Below, piece by piece: positions 50,601 through 63,838 of a DNA stretch of 64,000 bases (within the stretch, counting starts at the first letter, position 1; each line of letters starts with the position of its first letter). The DNA is from Bugula neritina (Eukaryota; Bryozoa; Gymnolaemata; Cheilostomatida; Bugulidae). The stretch spans positions 4,895,698 to 4,959,697 of the forward strand of contig OZ037765.1 of assembly GCA_964035545.1 (NCBI GenBank), given 5' to 3'. The notes beneath the pieces were generated by a model. It was given only the letters and a program-made list of their open reading frames with translations, was not told the DNA's origin and ran no database searches. Position numbers and translations under genes: made by a program.

Positions 50601-53600
50601 AATATTGTACACCAAATTACTAACTTATTAACGCCTCTCCTCAATGACTTAAATACCCTAAACTGAAAGTAGAACTAGATAACCTAACTTCATACAATTT
50701 CACGTCCATTTCAACAACTTTTTCCACAAATTTAGTTCAAAAAATAATATTTAATAAAGTGAAGCTAACTAATTTTTGTTGTAAAATCTGCAAAAAATTT
50801 CTTGGGGAAAAAACCAAATAGAAGAAACATAAATTACTGCATTGCAGGGGTATTGCATAGTCGTTGTAGCCTGGTAGAGAATATAATTTGTAAGTAAAGA
50901 TGAAGTTGTGTTACCTCCTCGAGAATCTCTCTTTTCTTAGCTAAGGCGGCAATGACAGCGTCATGTATGGTGAGATATATCTTGTCCTGTGGTACCTTCT
51001 CGTAGAAACTGCATCTCCTGAACATGTCTCTAACGGCCGCTAAAAACAGGAGACTTGGATACTGAGTGAGTAGCTAACAGTGAGTAGCAGTAACTAACAA
51101 TAACTAAAAGTGAGTAAGAGTGAGTAATAGTGAGTAGCAGTGAGTAACTAACAGTGAGTAACAGTGAGTAACTAACAATAACTAACAGTGAATAACAGTG
51201 ACCAGTGAGTATTGATGAGTGATTATAAAATAAGTGGCTTAGCATAACAAAATGACGAATGCTCGCTCAACAATAAAATTGGGCAGCTTGAAAATAACTT
51301 CTACCTGTTTAACAAATAAAGTATGAAACCTTTTAGAAAATAAATTTTTTAGTTTTTAAACATTGTACAAGTATTAAATACTATACAAGCGTAGGAATAG
51401 GTTACTGATGTTACCTTTACAGTTGACCAGGAAAACATCTATATCAACATCGCTGTATTCTTGGTAAACCTACAAAAATACAAAATAACTGCAAAAGCTC
51501 TTTGGCTTATAATTATGAACTGAAAACTGCACTACTGCAATGATAGTTAACAGTGTAATTATAGACAATAAAACAACACTGCAATAGGGCTTTACTGCTC
51601 ATAGGCACACCGATGCAATGTTGCCATATAAATAGTGAAACGTCAGTATTTTTGCCCCAACTTACAGATTTAAGCATGTTAACCCCCACAGAGTCGACGT
51701 AGCTCATCATGCTACAGTCTACAATGATGTGCTGAATTTCAGACTTAGGCCAGCCATCTCTCTTGTTGGCTGGAATCACATCTATGTTGTCACTGTCTTT
51801 ACCAATCAGATCTGTCTGGTTATCCAAAGAAGGAGCTCTCTGGAATAGAAGTACAGAATTGTATTTGAGTTTTATTATTAAAAGTTTGCTGTCGATAGCG
51901 CCAAGCTGTTTGTCATCTTGTATACAGATAGCTGATACAGCAACCATTTGATAATATATAATGTGATAACTTTTCTTGACATTTGATTATATACATTATA
52001 TAAATAAATAATATTGCAGTATAGTTAGAACTGTTAAGATAGATAGACAGTGAAGAACAAACAGATCATGAGTGCAATAGAAAGAACAGACAAGCAGTTG
52101 AAACAGAACAAGAGATATTTGTAGCCCAACTCTCTAACATCGTGTTAGCCTCTATAGTATACCTGAATGTCTCGCGATATCCATGCCTCCATGCGTGTCT
52201 TAGAGCCAAACTAACACAAATAAGTTTTAAACCGTAAAAAAGCAATATAAGTAGTGATAACCTTTAAAAATTATTCAAAATTATATAAAAATATGCCAAA
52301 CAAAATAATAACTAAAGTGTGCCTGTGTGTATTGGGGAGATATTTGCTTATAATAAACATTCTGGAGGTCAAGAAATCTCATATCCGAAACTTTTTCACT
52401 ATAACTCAACTTTTGATTTGAAAGAAAACTTAATATTAACATCTTTCTTTTTTATTTATTGAAATTGTTATATCTGATATCAAAATAAAGATTGCAGAGT
52501 TGAATGGGAAAAGATAAAACAGTTCTCATTACCTCGCTTTCCACGTCAGTAGTGTACTTTTCAGCTCTTTTCTTTCTAAGTGCTCGAGCTTTCTCTTCTT
52601 CTTTAATCTCCTTGTTGACTTTAGACTGGATCTTAGCTCTCATCAACTTGATGGTTCTTGGGTTAACTGAAATATCAATATTACACAGTAAAGTACTAAG
52701 TACTAAGAGTTACTAAATATAGCTTACTAAAATGTTAATATTACACAGTAAAGTACTGAGTTACTGAATATAACTTTTCAAAAGTGTTTGGTACTGCAAC
52801 TCACAACTATTTACACGCAGTCAACAGAGAGTAAACTAAAGTAATATTTTATGCAGATCCAGTTAAAATGCCTAGTTTTCAAATTAACGGCATTTTATAC
52901 CTAAATAGAATCTAAAAGGAAACAAGATAAAGTTGTAAAAGATAAAACATACTTTAGAAGTTTGTTAAGTTAAAAAGCTGTTTCATGCATTTACTAGTTT
53001 TGGAATCTCAATTTTAATGTTTTTAATCAAAAAATCTGGTTGGTAACAACTTTTAACTTCAATTAACACTATTCAAGTACAAATATTAAAATTTATAAAT
53101 AAATGCTAAGAACTAAATATTGAAAACAAGTCTAAAATTAAAATAAAACTTCTAATGTTACAAATTAAGATGAATAAAACACTACCATCTTATTTATATA
53201 AAATATCTTCACCACTAAGATACTGACAACTACAAGAGCTAGTAAACATTTAAAGAATAGCCAAAGAAGTTGTCTTACCAGTAGTAAGTTTGTAGAGCTT
53301 CTTACGGAAATGTTCTACATTTGCATAGTAGAGTGAAGCATCTATTCTGAATATCTTAATACCGGGTACTTCCTGTACGGTAGTGTAGATGGACTTGTCT
53401 TTGTAGAGGTCAGTGTGAGGTACTCGAGCTAAGACGGTGGTATTGGGGCTAAAATTGATATTTGCCAAATGTCACAATAGCATGACCATATTATATACTG
53501 TAGATGTGGATGGATGAATGAAGTGTACTAAGTTAGAGTAGATATTATGATAAGAAAAGACTCCATTGAGCATAGTGTATATAGTATTCAGTGAAGTTGA

Positions 53601-56600
53601 CTAAAATACGTGTATAGAATACAAATTAGCTGTAAGAGCTGAAAACTCAAAGTATATATTTATAACTAAAACAATGGTTATACGTTTATCCATTGCCCAG
53701 ATTTCACTCTTAAAAAGCACAATTCACGTAACATTTATGCTTTCAATATAATGCTAAGGAACAAAACTAAATTAAAAAAATAGCAATTCAATCTAAAAAA
53801 ACTATTATTGAAATTCTATAATGACTTGGTTGCATTATTTTTAAAATATATAGAAAATGACACTTTGATACAGCTACATCTTAATTTAGCCTTAGTTACA
53901 TAAGTCAACTTACTATTGCGTTCGGAATACCACAGTAAGCAATCCAAAGATAACTCCGACTGCAAGGCCTAAGTCTACGTCTAATATAACCACAGCCAGC
54001 CACGACACCAGCCATATTAACTGCGAAATCAATGACAAATATGATTGATGAGAATATTGATATGGCTGCAGTTAAATTAATTGCCAAATAGTTGACATTT
54101 TCAAAATGATTAATTACAGTTAGAAAACTTATTTTAGTAATAAAATAGTATTGCAAAATTGTGTTTGAACACCTGAAAATTTTTCTATGAAATATGAATC
54201 GAGGAGGCGTTTTGTTTTTTATGATCAACAAAAAAGCATTTGCAAACAGAGTTCAGCTATTTTGAATCTGAGACAAGAATTAAAGTCAATAATAAAGAAT
54301 ATAAAAATGGCACACACCCATACAAAGAGGGAGAGCAGAATCTTTCAAAATTTGCACATATTCTTTTAGAAAATCATATAAAAAGTGCCTGAAATTTTTT
54401 TTCCCTTTATGTACAACTCATTGATTTCCAAATAAATTTAAATGTTAATACCATTACAATTGGAATACAAAACATAAACTCTTGATAATAAATTATCAAA
54501 ATTATTGCAAGTTTATGTAAATTGATCATTTAGCCAACTAGAAAAAAGAAAATATTTGCAGCGGACCGACATTTCTTAGAGGATAAGAAAGATAAAACTC
54601 ACAAAGTCATAGTAGGAGATGTACCACAGTCTCTTCAGCTCTGTAAACTGTTTGAACATTCCTTTCAGGGCCACAAGAATAATGGCTGCCAGAACACTCT
54701 GAAATGTTATAAAATTCACTCATGAATAGAATAATACAATCATTTATATTTTACTGACTGGTGATTGTGTTTTTTCAAAACAAACTGCATATTTATTAAA
54801 CTATTGATATAAAATGTAGATATCTGCTTTGGAATAGTTTGTTGTTTATACTCAGTTGAAGGTTTATTACTGAGTGTTAACATTGCAGAGTTATATGATT
54901 TAAAGATGAACTAATACAAATGATTAAATGAACAGCTTTTATTTAAAAGAAAAATTAAATAAAAAAGAAACTCTTAGGTATTGCATTGTATTTAAGGGAG
55001 CAGTAGTGGTTTAGGAGTTAGTAAGCAAGACGTCATGGGTTCAAATCACAGCAAAGGCCATTGGTGATGTTAGGAAGAGCATCCAGTAATAATTGCTCTT
55101 TTGCCACATCTGAATAAGTTCTTAGCCCGATTTAATAATAACCATTTTCATCAGAAGTTCTCACAGGGATAGTGAGCCTAAACTTGCGGGAGTTTTATTT
55201 GTAAAAATATTGTATTTAATGGAGGACAGTCCTAACAAGTAAATGTTACAGTAAAATAGAGCATACGTACATTTGGCAGAGTTCCAAAGTAGGGTCCAAT
55301 AGCCACTAACACTATAAGAATGAGAGAACTTGAGATGAGTCCAGCAATCTGGGACTTTCCGCCCTGATTGTCCTGCACGGCGCTACGACTCAACGAGGCA
55401 CACGACGTGAAGCAGCTGAAGAAAGAGCCAAAGATGTTGGCCAAGCCATGAGCTAACAATTCCTAAAACACAGTCAACACTTATTAATATAAACTCACAA
55501 GAATGCTACTTACTAGAATCTGAACAGCCCAGGATTCAGAATGCGTGTGAACACCTGTAAGTGAACATCATATTGTAAACTAACCACAAACAACAACACT
55601 CGGTCAGTTACAGAACAATTGGTCTAAGAACATTTCTTAGAAACCTAAACCTTAAAATATTAGATATGTATAAAAATTTCAAATTAGTTTTTAATTCCAT
55701 ATTCTTTGAAATTCACCATACAATACTAGTAAATAATTAACTAATGCATATTAATCACAAATGGAGACAATGGCAGGCTATTTTTACCCTACATGTATGT
55801 AAGTAAGAAGGTTAGCTTACCCACACAATAAAAAATCGCCACATTCACATTACAAATTCCAAACTTGCTAAAATGGAAAGTTTGACTGTACAAGTGATAT
55901 GACATTGCCTAAACAAACCTGATCAGCATCAATTTCATAGTTGTGTTTCTTGGCAAATATCTTAGACATGGAGACGGAGATGGCAAACGCCACAACCGCT
56001 ATAGTGATAGCGTTAGGGAGCAGAGAGGGGACTGAACTGGTGAGCTCAGGAGCAGACGGCTGAGGAAAACTGCAAGCAAAAAGCAATAATTCACTTCACA
56101 CTCATGTATGTATAGTTTACAGTTAATTATTTAGAAATCTTTTAAGAATAATGAATGGGTTGTAGCTTAAAGCAGGTAAAGTGATTATAGACCTAATATT
56201 CCCATTTAGACTGTGTCCTTTGAAAAATTTTACTTACTAGAAGAAAAAATGGCAGTTGAATTTTTCAACAAACCACTGCATAGATTGTAATAGAAAATTC
56301 TAGAAAAAGCCAATATATGGTACAATTACTAAACTGATATTGCAAGCTGGCTGAGGTTACATCACTAGATAAACTGATAGAATGTGGAGAGTTTCACATA
56401 TTTCGTTGGTGGGAAAGTCATAAGTAATTCAATGCATAATGCAATTTTGGCACCAAAACAAAAGATTGGCATTTTAGACAATGCTAGCTAAAATAGCCCA
56501 GTTCATGCTTGCTGCACACCTGTACAGGTGTAGCAAGGTGACATGTAGCACAGGTAGATCACTCACCCAACAGGTATAGTGCCTAGCGTAGAGACTGAAA

Positions 56601-59600
56601 AATTTTCTTTCAGGTTAGCCAAGTAGGATATGAGGGTGCCCAATATTACCTTCAAAACACCAGCATGTTGTCAGTATAAAAACAGTATGCAACCGTCTGT
56701 TATGACAGATATGTATTATCGTTCAATAAAAAATTAAATACATGATTTATGTGAGGTATTCCAAAAAATAACCAAAAGTTTCACACGAGCAAATATTGGA
56801 ATAATAAACAATTGAGTCATTTGGTTATAACACTTTGATTCGTGAATCAAAATTTGGACTTAAGTAAGACAAATGTGTGTTTATTTATGACAAAAACCCA
56901 TTTATTATATTACTTGAGTTATTGCATCTACCTATTAAACCTTCAAAACAAAACTATATATATTATGGCACAATATCTCTACGTCATTGTGACCCAGAAT
57001 TAAAAAAATATTATTTTAAGGCTAAAATAGGACTTTTGATGAATAAAGTGTAAAGAATTAAAAAAGGAACAAAAAAATACTCACCACAATTAAGTCAATA
57101 GGCACTGGCATTTTCATTTTACTCTTGAATCTGTCATTGATACACTCTTTGACTAGTACCAGGCTCACAATACATATGGCAGCGATAATTAGCTCCGCCC
57201 AGTTTATCGTAGCGATATTCTCAAACAGGTTGATGTATGTCTAAAAAATTAATATAGAAATAAAAGTAAGCGCCAGAGAACTATGTTCTAGAATGATAAA
57301 ACACAATACCAAAGACATTCCTCTATTTAAAGTTTGACACTCTCACAAAAAAGAGTGAATACTGGATTAATCAATATAAATTAGATATCCATCGATCACA
57401 ACTTTATAAAAATATAACCTGAAAATAAAGTTTGTGCTTTACATCATTATTCTAAAGATAGTTACATGTTGATAAATAAATAACAAAGTTGCAAGTTGAC
57501 AAACTTAAAAAATAACTAGTATAATCTAATGCTTATCTTATCAACATCACCCATAAGGTGCAGCTACAATGACTGGCAAGTTACTAAGAAACTTGCAATT
57601 GGAAGTTATAAAATAAAACATGTTTATACAATGAATGCCACAACACTGATACTGTGGGGTACAGACGGTTGTGGGTTACAGCACATTACGTAATATTACA
57701 ACATATTGACAGCATATGATAATATTTCCGATATGTTTGTAGCCGTCCAAGCAGAAGAGGTACCATTAAATACTAGCCTTGATAAGTTTTAGAGCTCCAT
57801 TGTATCTGTCCACTTTGATGCCAAACACATATTTAACCTGACTGGTGAAAACGTGGCAGGCAGCACCAGTAGTGAACCCACTAATCAGAGGGTCTGCGAG
57901 GTAGATGGTAACGAATCCCAGTTTTAAGAATCCCATTAAAATCTGCAATAAAAGTAATGAGTAATAAACACAGCGACATGTGATCAGTATTATGCCTTCC
58001 TTCTTAGGTGTATCAAAAAAGCCATTAAGTAGAATATAATAGCGTATAATATACTTTCAGTCTGCTAAATAACCAGTTAATCATATAACTTGTAAGCAAG
58101 ACGGATGTGTATACATTTAATCTCATGTTTACGGCAGTCAGAATTTATTGAGATGGATATCTCTAGGGCCTTCTGTATAACTCTTTGTTACCAAATACTG
58201 CACCCAGTTAACTCTCTTTGTAACAACTCATCATAGAAGATATGACATGAGGAACTAGGAATTGCAATACACATCTTGTATATAGTATCACTACATTACA
58301 ATTGATTACATTATAATCTACTACTCAATATTTTTACTATGAACAAAAAGTGAAAAAAATACCTTCATAGAGTGTTGAATGAATTTTCTAATTTAAAGTT
58401 TTTCTGAATATACTTAGTTTACTATCCACCAACGTACAGTGTGTGTGTGAATGAAGGACTAAAGGCATCTACTCAGTTTAAGTGAGGCGAGAAACATATA
58501 TCTATATAAAAAACTCATGCAGGTTTATAGTCACTATCCCTGTGAGAAACCCCTGATGGAAAGGGTCTTTGTTAAATCTAGCTAAAGACTTATTTGTATG
58601 TGGCACAGGAGCAATTATGACTGGATGCTCTTCCTAACATCACCAATAGCCTTTGTCGGGGTTTGAACCCATGACTTCGTGCTTACAAAGCACACGCTCT
58701 AACCCCTAGACCACGGCTGTATATATCAATATATTATGTATATATTTCAACACATTTGACCTTGACATTGCATGCAACAAGCAACACACCTGGCAGAGTC
58801 CTACGAGTAAAGTGAGAGTTGTAGCTGTTGCCAGGCGACACTTCAACTCCTCCGCTGACATCTCCGCAGGCCCGGCAGCAATAGTCGTACTCATATTCAT
58901 AGCCGCTGCCATCGTAGTTGTGCCATTATCCATAAAACTACTGGTCGTGTAGTTTTGACTCCCGTCAGACGATACGGCATCGCTGACAGCCGTTGTTGAA
59001 CTCAAACATTTATCCATTTGACTTTCCACAGCTCCGCCCACCATCAAACTCACCACAGCAAATGTACCTGGAACAAGACATCATTGCTGAACTAGTCACC
59101 AGTAACTGTAGTAGCTTTTCTCGACGATTAAATGAAGTAAAATGCAGTGAAATAGACTCACCAACTGAGATGTGACGGGATCCACCAAAGAAAAAGTATA
59201 TGAGTACGGGGAAGAAGGATACATAGAGTCCAAATATCGGAGGCATTGATGCAAGCAAGGCATAGGCCATTCCTGCAAGTAAATATATTTACATGCAAAT
59301 GAGCTGAGAATTGGAACACATCGTGAACATGATGGACAAATAATTGTTAACATGGACAAAAAATTAAAAACTATAAAAAATTGAAAAATCCAGGATAATT
59401 ATCGGAAAATCCTAATCATATTAATCATATGCAGAGTATGAGGAATTATTTCTACTACTCGCTATTCCAATGGGCAATTATAAAACTCTACGGCCAATCA
59501 GTCGAATGTTCAAACTATTACTGTACAAATTTGTCATGATTAATCTTGAAAATGAAAGAATATGTATAAGACAAAGGAGGTGTAGCACATGATTTACTTG

Positions 59601-60657
59601 TTGAAAAGGCAGTTAATAGATTAGAAAAAGTCTTACAGACAGGATATGCGAAAACCGCAGAACCTGCTATAATCCACTTATTAGCAGGAATATAATTGTT
59701 TGAAAAGTATGATAAATCTATAGGGAGACAGGAGATTATTGAATAGTAAATCTTATAGTCTATGTGACTTGACACTAGCGTTCTAGAAAATTCAACTCTT
59801 AAGGAGAAGTACATGAATTTCAACTTCTAAACTTCAAAGACAATGCTCATTGATGAACTCAAAATAGTATTAATTTTAGAAATTTACCAAATTTTATTAT
59901 TACTAATATTATTATTAGCTATTATTTAATAAATTGTCAATAAAGCAAATGTATAACACTAATAAGTGAGATAGGTGCAGTAATGGAGAAATTGAGGAAA
60001 GCCTGTGTTCTAGATTAGAAATGTAACATAAGAAGTTGTGTTCTCACAATAATTTCAACTCGCACCCCAAACCACAATTTAATAACATAGTTAAAGAACT
60101 TAGGCTGTCTTAATTTCTCCACTACTGCTCCTAAATGTTATAAGTTGTGCAAAGGTAAAGTTACCTTGTGGTATGTTCATGATGCCGACAGTCAGGCCTG
60201 CAATCACATCCCCGGGTAGATCTTCCCGAGGGCTATAGTTCTTCATTATATTTATAAATGGCAGCGTTTTATACATGAAGTCTTTCCAACATTTCTTTGA
60301 ACAATCACACGTGAAGCATTTCCGAACTTTCTCCTTAAAGTTGAAATCTTCCTGACCTTGCAAATCGAAGCCAGTGTCAAAATGCTCCTGTGTATAGACG
60401 GGACGAGCTACGTTGACCGTGTTGCTCTTCTGTGCCACGGCTAGAGAGGTGGTGGAGTAGTCCTGAGACTTACGCTTACCGAACCTCCAATTGAAAGGGT
60501 TGAAGAGCTTCCTGGTGGAGCCGTGAGTGTCGGTGGTCTGCATGACACTCGTCGACCTATCCCGGTAGGCCCGCCCACCCGGAATCTCCATTATCGTTTC
60601 ATCGATATTGGAGGCCGTAGCCGATCGAGGCTTTCTAATGTCTTTAAACTCGCTCAT
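47617..60657 (-). CDS. SLC26A: SLC26-family anion transporter, complete, 18 coding exons
   Basis: Membrane anion exchanger or channel of the SulP/prestin family. Exons: 60657-60165, 59272-59162, 59067-58790, 57942-57778, 57240-57085, 56649-56567, 56069-55919, 55462-55271, 54698-54603, 54020-53914, 53448-53279, 52666-52533, 52210-52163, 51839-51666, 51469-51415, 51039-50915, 49248-49078, 47760-47617; 2853 nt, 950 aa. Features: long basic N-terminus; [17 protein letters not shown] then [16 protein letters not shown] (SLC26 signature region); [18 protein letters not shown]; a roughly 60-residue Ser/Thr-rich extracellular loop with NYT, NGT and NMS sites; LSRSAVQ near residue 510 at the anion-site helix; a STAS domain from about 625 ([17 protein letters not shown]) to about 840 ([12 protein letters not shown]), split by a charged insert of about 100 aa; C-terminal SCHM. 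Intron 4 appears to be GC-AG. Which vertebrate paralogue is closest cannot be settled by eye. Confidence 0.93.
47763..48880. repeat. 20-bp minisatellite, about 56 copies, in SLC26 intron 17
   Basis: Unit gagagtagtgagtatacagt with variants tatatagt, tatagagt, tacagtaa and tatgcaatgt. It ends 2 bp from the 3' splice site of the last SLC26 exon. A 20-bp period gives a 60-bp translated period, so 376- and 199-codon frames ([20 protein letters not shown]-like) read through it and are artefacts. From about 48421 the variant order repeats at 240-bp spacing. Confidence 0.95.
49974..50125. repeat. 17-bp minisatellite in SLC26 intron 16
   Basis: Nine copies of aacagtggtgtgctgct (variants aacagggg and actgtc). 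Confidence 0.9.
51060..51205. repeat. Irregular AGTGAGTAACTAAC repeat in SLC26 intron 15
   Basis: Words agtgagtaac, agtaactaac and aataactaac in variable order, just upstream (minus strand) of SLC26 exon 16. Confidence 0.75.
54996..55192 (+). mobile_element. tRNA-derived SINE, copy 4, in SLC26 intron 8
   Basis: Starts GGGAGCAGTAGTGGTTTAGG, with a small deletion between the A box and the GTAAGCAAGACGTCATGGG segment, B-box-like GGTTCAAATCA, body GGTGATGTTAGGAAGAGCATC and tail AAACTTGCGGGAG. A direct repeat ATTGTATTTAA flanks it at 54985-54995 and 55209-55219, a likely target-site duplication. Confidence 0.88.
58510..58719 (-). mobile_element. tRNA-derived SINE, copy 5, in SLC26 intron 3
   Basis: Minus-strand copy starting CAGCCGTGGTCTAGGGGTTA, so the first few bases of the family consensus are missing. 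B-box-like GGTTCAAACCC, body GGTGATGTTAGGAAGAGCATC, tail ACCTGCATGAG. Confidence 0.88.
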
Positions 60658-62710
60658 TTTATCTACAAAGTTTCAACACCAAACGATATACAATCTCCTG
60701 TCCTTAACTCCAGGTAGAAATTTTGAAATTGACTTTTTTGCTGTTTGAATATAATTAGCATAACAAGATTGACATTAAATTTATTCATAATGTTTTCTGT
60801 CACCTCTGTTCCCACAAGGTGCTGTTTGCGGCTTAAGTCGTCAGATATTCATAAAATATAATGAACGTGAAAGTTGTATAATATATTAGTTCAATATTCT
60901 AAACCAGATATTAGTATACAAAAAAGCCTTACCCACTTACTGCCATGAACTCTATCATATGGTAATTGTAAACATTGTATGACAGTTTTGAATCATCTAC
61001 TGCAATACATCACCAAATGTGATAGCAAGCGATGATGCAATCAAGTGGGCTGTAACCAGCATTGCAGCAATTATGACTAATAAAAGTTTGTGTAAATTTT
61101 TTTATAATAAGTAAAGGAAAGCAAAAACTGCAATAATTTTTCTAGTAATTACCTTCTGCCAAGATGAGTCACTTAGCTGAGTTGATCTCTAATGCTAGCC
61201 TTGGTTCTATCTATAAAAAACATAAACATAGACTGAGAACCTGCCCAACTCCTGACAAGTATGAAACTAGACATAAACATTAACAAGACATCTTGCTAGA
61301 AACACAACATTAAAATCAGAACACAATTTGCTTTCTTCAAAGAGATTCAAATAGTTCATTTACCTTTAAAGAAATGACCCCCATGTCTATTACACTATTG
61401 CAATATGGAAAATGTGTCAAAGTAAAATCAATGTTAGATGTGGTGTTGGTTTTGTTACAGAGCTTCTATGCCTACCAGACCAGATACATTTTGAAAAATC
61501 AATAAAGTTGCTATTGACTGCACTATAGGATAAACACATCATATTAAATTAGAGAGAGGCGCACCTTGGAATAATTATGTTTGTTTTTCCATGAAAAGAG
61601 ACAATTTTCAGCATAAAAAAGTCAATAAAGCTTAAAATTTATAATAAAACTATTTTTTAAACCTGAAATATTTATTTTATCACTCAAACTTTTATCTCTG
61701 CAAGCAAAAGTCATCTTAAAGCAACAACTAAGGTAATTTTGATAACTTTGATATATGCTATAATAAATTATTATGCTGTGATATAGACTACAATACACTA
61801 CATACATATAATACAGTAGAATACATACACTACATTATATACACAATACACTACATGCATTATATACACACAATACGCTACATGCATTATATACACAATG
61901 CACTACATGCAATGCGCTACCATACATGCACTACATACCTAGTATACACCACATGTATTATATTATATACTACATACAAGACACACACTGTACACATTAC
62001 ATGCATCACATGAATTGCATACACTACATATATTACATAGTATATACATTACATAAAATATCACATACACACACTAGAACATGTATCATATAAGCTATAT
62101 ACACTACATACATTACATGTATACACTACATACATTACATAGACTACATACATTACATACACTACAATACATTATATACACTACATATTATACTACATAG
62201 TAAATACAATATACAAATCACGAATGAATATTTTCCACTTGTATATAATACTAAGAAAGACATTCTCATAGATTTAATGGTAAATTAGAGTGAAATATTC
62301 ATAACTTCCAGTAGCCAATGCCTCATGATAAACACAGATAAAGGTCCAAAGTTACAACATGCTTCCCTCTAGCTTATGCAAAGTACAAACTTCAACCATT
62401 TTCTTGTATTATTTGCTAACAGATAAATCCAAAATATTTTAGATAACACTTTCTTTGGCCAGCTATGTACATGGGCATCAAGCTTCTATGATACACCAGC
62501 ATTTACCAAGTTTTGTTATTAATAAAGTAATAAATATATTCTCTAGAATGGGAGCTTATAATTTAAACGACATGCAAACATTCATTTAAAAAACTGAAAT
62601 ATACAACATTTAAACATCCCATTAATATTTTTTTTCTATTCAAACATTGCTATAAGCGAACAAAAATTTGATATTGTAGATGCATTATGTGAAGTAATAT
62701 TATAGCTTAC
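60658..62710. other. SLC26 5' intron, no other gene seen
   Basis: Between the first coding exon, which begins at an acceptor (actttgtag) 5 nt before the ATG, and the probable non-coding exon at 62711. It holds a degenerate tacatacacta repeat field at 61780-62215. Small open frames here have no recognisable content. Confidence 0.45.
61780..62215. repeat. Degenerate TACATACACTA repeat field
   Basis: About 430 bp of catacactacatacattatata words without fixed period. Confidence 0.8.
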
Positions 62711-62797
62711 CAACTGTGGCTGTTCAAGATAGAGACCAGTTGAAGAGTAAAACACTGAGAGAGACTATTCTGGTCAGCAGAGCTTGGAGGCAGGCAA
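62711..62797 (-). other. Probable non-coding 5' exon of SLC26
   Basis: An 87-nt block on the minus strand with a pyrimidine-rich acceptor (ctttctcatacag) at its start and a good donor (CAGTTG|GTAAGC) at its end. Further donors of the same strand at 63231 (GGT|GTAAGT) and 63691 (TTGG|GTGAGT) may end alternative first exons. Predicted from splice-site quality alone. Confidence 0.4.
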
Positions 62798-63838
62798 CTG
62801 TATGAGAAAGTGAGAGCATAACAACACAGTAATATATCACCACGCTGCAATTAATCAATGTCACGCACTTACGGCTAGATCTTTCCTGTGTTTTGTACAC
62901 ACAACTACTATACGTTATAAACTTTACCTGAGTATTGTATGGATTAAACGGAGATTAACAAAACATAAAGTATCATAAGACACCAGACTGGTGCAGCGAA
63001 AGAAACATATTAGCTTTACAGAGTAGATTTCAGTGTTTTAACCCTGATGCATTTGATACTAGAAAAGTTAAACATGTTTATAAAAAACAAAAGAAGCTCC
63101 AATTAAAAAATGATAAAAGATTAAATGTAAGAAGGGGGTATTTCGCAAACAATAGATTGTATAGGATGTCTACTCTCGGTGTACATATCAAGCCGACGTA
63201 CACACCACGAGTAGATATTGTTTAACTTACACCTGGTCTGTAGGTCAACCTCACTGGTGTGGGAACACGAGAGCAACTGCCTTAACTATATCTCTAATGA
63301 TATTGCAGCATTCCGAGTGAGACAGACCTTATTTACAGCGGGTTAATCCCCGATAATTCTATAAAATATTCAGCATTACGATAACCTGCCGATAAGGCCA
63401 ACTAGTCATTGCAAACTTTCTATTGCAGTCAACAGAATTTGTATATCTTATCTCGAATTAATGCAAGTGGGTAAAGATAATATTTCGAAATTAATTTGTC
63501 ACAGTATAATAATGCAGGGAACTTGCATAAAAGTCTTTGATCCATCGAGTGTTGACTAGTTTAATTATAATTATTGATCTCTACACTATATCTAACGATA
63601 TCAATGACATCTACAGCATGTCAAAATATAATAAATAGGATATCAATATTAGCTTCGAAGAAAAGTATAATTAAAATCATAATAACTCACCCAAGTCTAC
63701 TTTAGGTACACAAGCACCTGTCAAACTTGGCAGACACTTGTTGCGAAGTGACGCTAATTTTCACTATTCCAGAGTTATATAGAATATGTTAGCACCAGAG
63801 TTTTGAGCACAGGTTCAGGTGGGTAAAAAGCTAATATT

